Shown one piece after another: positions 6,296 to 9,661 of a stretch of DNA of 9,661 nucleotides; the first letter of the stretch is position 1; every line of letters starts with the position of its first letter. The notes under the pieces are model-generated. The model made no database searches, had not been told where the DNA came from, and saw nothing but the letters and a program-made list of their open reading frames with translations. A program made the translations under genes and the position numbers. The DNA is taken from assembly GCA_902782625.1 (NCBI GenBank), contig CACZNZ010000484.1, positions 1-9,661 on the forward strand, written 5' to 3'. The DNA is from an uncultured Lachnospiraceae bacterium. Its GTDB lineage: Bacteria; Bacillota; Clostridia; Lachnospirales; Lachnospiraceae.

Positions 6296-7210
6296 CTATA
6301 AAAGAATGGAAAGTACTGCTTCTGTCGGATTTTGCTCTCCGGGATAGGAAAGCAGTTCCTGCAGGCTCTGATTTTGCGTGGCTTCTGCCAATAATTCCTG
6401 AAATCTTTCTGAAGATGGCAATATGTAATCGGGATAATGTTTCGCTACATATTTTTCAAACCAGTTATCGCTGTAATCACCGACGAACAATGGCTTTTTC
6501 GTTGCCGCAAAGGAAGCGGCCATATAGCTGTCATTCGTCACGAGTGCATCTGCCAGATAAAGAAGCAGATGTGGTGCAATACCTTCTTCGGGTGTCAGTG
6601 TGCACCAGCCCTTATCCGGCTCCGGCAGGGTGTCAGGACCGGTTTTCTTTTTCCCGGAATATATCACGGCAAGTACCTTGTTCTCCTGAATCTGCGGGAA
6701 GCGGTATCCACATTCCCTGCGCACCTTTTCTCTTCGTTCTTTCTGACAAAGATCCCAGGAAAAAGGAGTACAGACACCGTCAGTCTTTGGAATCTTGCCG
6801 ACATTATAACAGGCCTCAAGCACCTTCTTTACAAAAGGGGAGCCGTTGAGAATGTGCGAATGCAGCATAAAGGAGCGGAGTCTTTTTGCTCCAGGATTAT
6901 CTTCTCTGGTAAGCATGGCTTTAAAAAAGTAGTCATAACAGGCTCCGACCAACAGCTTTTCTCTGACCGTTTCTGACTGTCCCACCTGTGCATCCAGGGA
7001 CATGTCCGCACAGATGATGTGGCCTGCGCCCTGATAAAACTGTGCTTTCTTATGTTTCATTCCTTCTGCATAATAGGGATTCCTGCTGATTTCATTGGCA
7101 CAAAACCGTTGGAATCTGACTCCAGGCAGATGCTTTCGAAGTGTCGTCTGCAGCACAGCAAAATCCGGGGTGAATCCTCTTCCTCTGCTGCTCAAAAAAG
7201 AAATCTTCAC
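6296..7210 (-). CDS. Divergent GT-B-like protein coupled to a TagF homologue
   Basis: 304 residues. I do not recognise a named family with certainty. It starts with MKISFLSSRGRGFTPDF and has a C-terminal Rossmann-like half. The segment LADALVTNDSYMAASFAATKKPLF (219-242) lines up in spacing with AADLMITDYSSVIFEYSLLNKP in the upstream TagF-like protein, including the Ser and the Lys-Pro, and both continue into a tyrosine-rich DY...Y segment. LAVIYSGKKK (180-189) may match the APTFR strand of that family. This suggests a distant CDP-glycerol glycerophosphotransferase relative, but it lacks the WHxxG histidine motif and the DYSS aspartate, and is about half the neighbour's length. The start is GTG 7210, overlapping the upstream stop as GTGA, with GGGGAGG 5 nt before it, so the two are translationally coupled. 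It may act on the same polymer, as a transferase or accessory subunit. Confidence 0.6.
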   Translation of the reverse strand: MKISFLSSRGRGFTPDFAVLQTTLRKHLPGVRFQRFCANEISRNPYYAEGMKHKKAQFYQGAGHIICADMSLDAQVGQSETVREKLLVGACYDYFFKAMLTREDNPGAKRLRSFMLHSHILNGSPFVKKVLEACYNVGKIPKTDGVCTPFSWDLCQKERREKVRRECGYRFPQIQENKVLAVIYSGKKKTGPDTLPEPDKGWCTLTPEEGIAPHLLLYLADALVTNDSYMAASFAATKKPLFVGDYSDNWFEKYVAKHYPDYILPSSERFQELLAEATQNQSLQELLSYPGEQNPTEAVLSILL

Positions 7211-9000
7211 TTTGCCCTCCCCTCTGTCAGATAAGCATGAATCTGTCCGGCAATCTCTGCCGAGCTGTCACCATCACAGGCTGACATATATTTTTTCTGA
7301 AACATTCTGTAATTGTCTGTAATCTGATGACGTGACCTGTCAGTGAGATACGCAAGTAATTCTTCCTGTGTCCTTATCATTTCTCCCGGCAGATCCTGCG
7401 GATACCGCAGATAGAATCCTCTGTCATACTCATCATAATCATAGCAATAGAACAGAATCGGTTTATTCAAAAGACTGTACTCGAAGATGACCGAAGAGTA
7501 GTCTGTAATCATCAGATCTGCAGCAAACATCATGTCATTGGTATTGATATCCCTTACCTCGATAATATTATCATACTCCTTCGGAAGGATTCGGGTAGTC
7601 ATCAGCGGATGGGGGCATATCAAAAAGAGCATATCTTCCGGCAAGTTTGCAGAAAGGCGGTCAAAATCAAGTTCCGGGATAAAACTGGCCCGGTCCTCTC
7701 CGGTATCACGGAAGGTTGGTGCATAGATAACCAGATATCTTTTGCAAAACTCCGGATGCGCCTGAAAGATCTCTTCTTTTTTTTCTTGTTTGATCTTCTC
7801 ATCAAAATACATATCGGTACGCGGAACGCCCATTGCTTTTACTTTTCTGACATCAATGTCGAACGCATCGGCATAGACCGTCCGGATATTCTCGCTGCTT
7901 ACGCTGACCAGATCGTACCTGGCGTGATAGGCTAGTTCAGCTTTTGTGCTGAAGGGTGTTCCTCTTTGTCCAAACATTTTAAATGCACCGCAGGCATGCC
8001 AGATCTGAATCACTTTCTGTTCCGGTCTTAGAGGCAGATACCTAAGATACCGGCAATAGTCATCTGTCACGATCACTTTGCTTGTCAGGATTGCTTCACA
8101 CATATGGATACTTTCCCACACCGAATGCTTTCCCGACTTGGCACAGATGATCTTCTCTTCGTCTACGCTGTCGTAGAGTGCTTTCAGGTTACTGTCCAGC
8201 ATATCGTCTCTTCGATTCGTGATAAAAAGCACCCGGTCTGCCACCGGCATAGTCAAGGCCCTTTCTATATAATGCTTGATCAACCGGCTTTCTCCTGAGT
8301 TTTCCGGTACTGGTCTCAGTTTGAGCAATACTTCATCCTCATCCGGCAATGGCACTGCATTTCCTTCCTCTGCCGGTTTGTCACTCATCAAATGCTCCGA
8401 TAATTCTTCCGCTTCTTTCGAATCAAGCATTTTGATATATTCGTTTACCGGAAATGAAACAATTACATATTCATTTTTATCAATATAATAATTCCCTTTT
8501 TGATAACAGCGAATCAATTCCCCTTCGGTTTCCAGATCCTGATCCGAAAGAAAATCGATGCGGAAACATTTATTTCCGGGAAGCATATCAAAATAAACGT
8601 ATTCTGATTCCGGTTCTTTTGTAAAAAGACTGTGCCAATAAACCGGGAGGCATTCCCCATACTCCTTATGGCAGATACTGGTCGTCACAAAATCACAGTC
8701 CGTCTGGAGAAAGGCGTCGTAAAAATGCTGTAGCGCATCCGGTTCATAGTACAACGCTGGCCCGGTAAAAATCATATACTCTGAATCGGCACCTGAAAGC
8801 GCCTTCCTGTAAAAGTCATGGCGGTCGTCCGATTTAAGAAAGTTTACTCTTCCATCAGAGGTCACGTTGTGAAACGTTTCCGGCATCAGGATACGAACAT
8901 CTTTTACAGACTGTGCCAACAGGCTTAAAAGTGTTTTGATCACGCAGGATCTATCCTGCTCGTCACCATATAATGCGATTGTAAATTGTTGATGTTGCAA
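7207..9000 (-). CDS. TagF-like CDP-glycerol glycerophosphotransferase with degenerate GT-A-like N-terminus
   Basis: 597 residues in two domains. The C-terminal half (about 255-590) is a Glyphos_transf (PF04464-type) domain, which adds glycerol- or ribitol-phosphate from a CDP donor to a membrane-bound acceptor, building teichoic-acid-like polymers at the inner face of the membrane. Its motifs are WHACGAFKMFG (334-344, with H335), IYAPTFR (425-431), CPHP (462-465), ITDYSSVIFEYSLLNKP (498-514), FYCYDYDEYDRGFY (517-530) and a final GDSSAEI (577-583). The N-terminal 170 residues resemble a family 2 glycosyltransferase start (TIALYGDEQDRSCVIKTLLSLLAQS, YEPDALQHFYD), but TGPALYY stands where the metal-binding DxD is expected, so this half is probably not catalytic. 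The start is TTG 9000 with AAAGGAG 8 nt upstream. It lies 16 nt after a surface-protein gene and overlaps the next gene by 4 nt. The exact polymer cannot be told from sequence. Confidence 0.88.
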   Translation of the reverse strand: MQHQQFTIALYGDEQDRSCVIKTLLSLLAQSVKDVRILMPETFHNVTSDGRVNFLKSDDRHDFYRKALSGADSEYMIFTGPALYYEPDALQHFYDAFLQTDCDFVTTSICHKEYGECLPVYWHSLFTKEPESEYVYFDMLPGNKCFRIDFLSDQDLETEGELIRCYQKGNYYIDKNEYVIVSFPVNEYIKMLDSKEAEELSEHLMSDKPAEEGNAVPLPDEDEVLLKLRPVPENSGESRLIKHYIERALTMPVADRVLFITNRRDDMLDSNLKALYDSVDEEKIICAKSGKHSVWESIHMCEAILTSKVIVTDDYCRYLRYLPLRPEQKVIQIWHACGAFKMFGQRGTPFSTKAELAYHARYDLVSVSSENIRTVYADAFDIDVRKVKAMGVPRTDMYFDEKIKQEKKEEIFQAHPEFCKRYLVIYAPTFRDTGEDRASFIPELDFDRLSANLPEDMLFLICPHPLMTTRILPKEYDNIIEVRDINTNDMMFAADLMITDYSSVIFEYSLLNKPILFYCYDYDEYDRGFYLRYPQDLPGEMIRTQEELLAYLTDRSRHQITDNYRMFQKKYMSACDGDSSAEIAGQIHAYLTEGRAK

Positions 9001-9016
9001 ATCAGCTGCTCCTTTT

Positions 9017-9661
9017 TTATTTCATTTTGATCGTTTTATATTTGCGAAATCTCTTTTTAAAGGTTTTTTTTGCTTTCTTCTTCCCGTAAAGAATCACCGT
9101 AATCTTTTTTGTCTTCTTTCTTCTGACAGCGGATTTGGGCATCCTGAATTTTTTCGCTGCCGTAGTTCCTTTTAGACGAATCACAATCTTTTTCAGTCTC
9201 TTTGTGTTGTAAAAAGCATAGTTACCAATCTTGCTCACATTTTTCCCAATGATAATCTTTTTTACTTTCTGATTGCCACGGAATGCATTTTTGGCAATAG
9301 AAGTGACTTTATATCTATGGCCTCTTAGCCTGACAGTGGCCGGTACCGTGATTACTGCCTTATTCTTATTGACAGGTCTTATGAACCGGACTTCTTTGCC
9401 CTTTTTTGTCACGCGATAATAGGTCGTCTTATTTTTTAGAATCGTTTGTGCTTTAGGAATCTTTTCAAAAGACTCTGAGATCACAAAACTTCCTGTCGCA
9501 GTTCCCTTGTAGAATCCTGAAAAAGAGACCATAATAATGGCCGTTCCGATATCGACGTTATCTGAATATGTAATCATGTACTCCGATTCAGGAATTTTTC
9601 TTCCTTTAAAGGTCACTGTTACCGGCGGCGTCAGGGCATGCCCGGTATAAACCTGTGGAGA
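9017..9661 (-). CDS. BspA-like leucine-rich-repeat surface protein, C-terminal part (partial)
   Basis: The frame is open from the right window edge to TAA at 9017 (214 residues visible), so the true start and any signal peptide lie outside. It opens with YTGHALTPPVTVTFKG and continues ITYSDNVDIGTAIIMVSFSG, the repeat unit of Ig-like/MBG-type surface modules (bait Y-TG-L-TP ... Y-NN-N-GTA). Next come VTSIAKNAFRGNQKVKKIIIG and VSKIGNYAFYNTKRLKKIVI, two BspA-type (LRR_5) leucine-rich repeats. The last 51 residues hold 24 Lys/Arg and no acidic residue. No LPXTG motif is seen, so this tail may hold the protein on anionic wall polymers, an inference that fits the downstream polymer genes. BspA-like proteins are secreted adhesins or structural surface proteins. 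It is likely co-transcribed with the TagF-like gene, 16 nt downstream. Confidence 0.85.
   Translation of the reverse strand, partial: SPQVYTGHALTPPVTVTFKGRKIPESEYMITYSDNVDIGTAIIMVSFSGFYKGTATGSFVISESFEKIPKAQTILKNKTTYYRVTKKGKEVRFIRPVNKNKAVITVPATVRLRGHRYKVTSIAKNAFRGNQKVKKIIIGKNVSKIGNYAFYNTKRLKKIVIRLKGTTAAKKFRMPKSAVRRKKTKKITVILYGKKKAKKTFKKRFRKYKTIKMK

Noticed and set aside
6415..6976. Plus-strand ORFs opposite the GT-B-like gene
   Set aside because: The minus-strand gene is coupled by a GTGA overlap with a strong ribosome site; the plus-strand frames are shadows.
7776..7792. Run of eight A in the TagF-like gene as a possible frameshift site
   Set aside because: The frame continues intact through all catalytic motifs on both sides; the run encodes ordinary Glu-Lys-Lys-Glu.
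9017..9616. GTG at 9616 as the start of a 199-residue protein
   Set aside because: The frame stays open to the window edge, and the residues before the GTG (YTGHALTPPVT) complete a known repeat unit, so the gene extends beyond the window.

Overview
The window looks like chromosomal DNA from a Gram-positive Clostridia bacterium, most likely a gut-type Lachnospiraceae. This is inferred from gene families, not from a database search. The pointers are a monoderm-style Tad/Flp pilus cluster with a very short Flp1-type pilin and a DUF5702/TadE-like protein, strong purine-rich ribosome binding sites, several TTG/GTG starts, a BspA-like leucine-rich-repeat surface protein and a CDP-glycerol-type teichoic acid polymerase.

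Left block (1-4975, all minus strand): a Tad (type IVc pilus / type II secretion-like) operon. In transcription order it encodes a degenerate TadZ/CpaE-like protein (4975-4148), the CpaF/TadA motor ATPase (4072-2837), a TadB-like platform protein (2895-2101), an unusually large TadC-like platform protein (2082-766), a Flp-type pilin (715-524) and a TadE/DUF5702-like minor pilin that runs off the window edge (543-1). Genes are tightly packed or overlapping. A near-consensus promoter sits between tadZ and cpaF, so the cluster can probably be transcribed from two points. A seven-codon leader ORF with a strong ribosome binding site overlaps the pilin start codon.

Middle (4976-6295): an AT-rich divergent promoter region, then rmlA (5137-6015, plus strand), a solitary dTDP-sugar nucleotidyltransferase. 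A 168-bp palindromic element (6032-6199) separates rmlA from the convergent right block. It probably acts as a two-way terminator and may be a dispersed repeat.

Right block (6296-9661, minus strand): a surface-polymer cluster. It runs from the C-terminal part of a BspA-like/Ig-like surface protein with an extremely basic tail, through a two-domain TagF-like CDP-glycerol glycerophosphotransferase with a degenerate GT-A-like N-terminus, to a divergent GT-B-like protein of unknown function that overlaps it by 4 nt. The three genes probably form one operon that modifies or decorates the cell surface.

The known systems here are the Tad pilus and wall-polymer synthesis. The least understood parts are the large extracytoplasmic domain in TadC, the leader ORF in front of the pilin, the palindromic element, and the orphan GT-B-like protein coupled to the TagF homologue.
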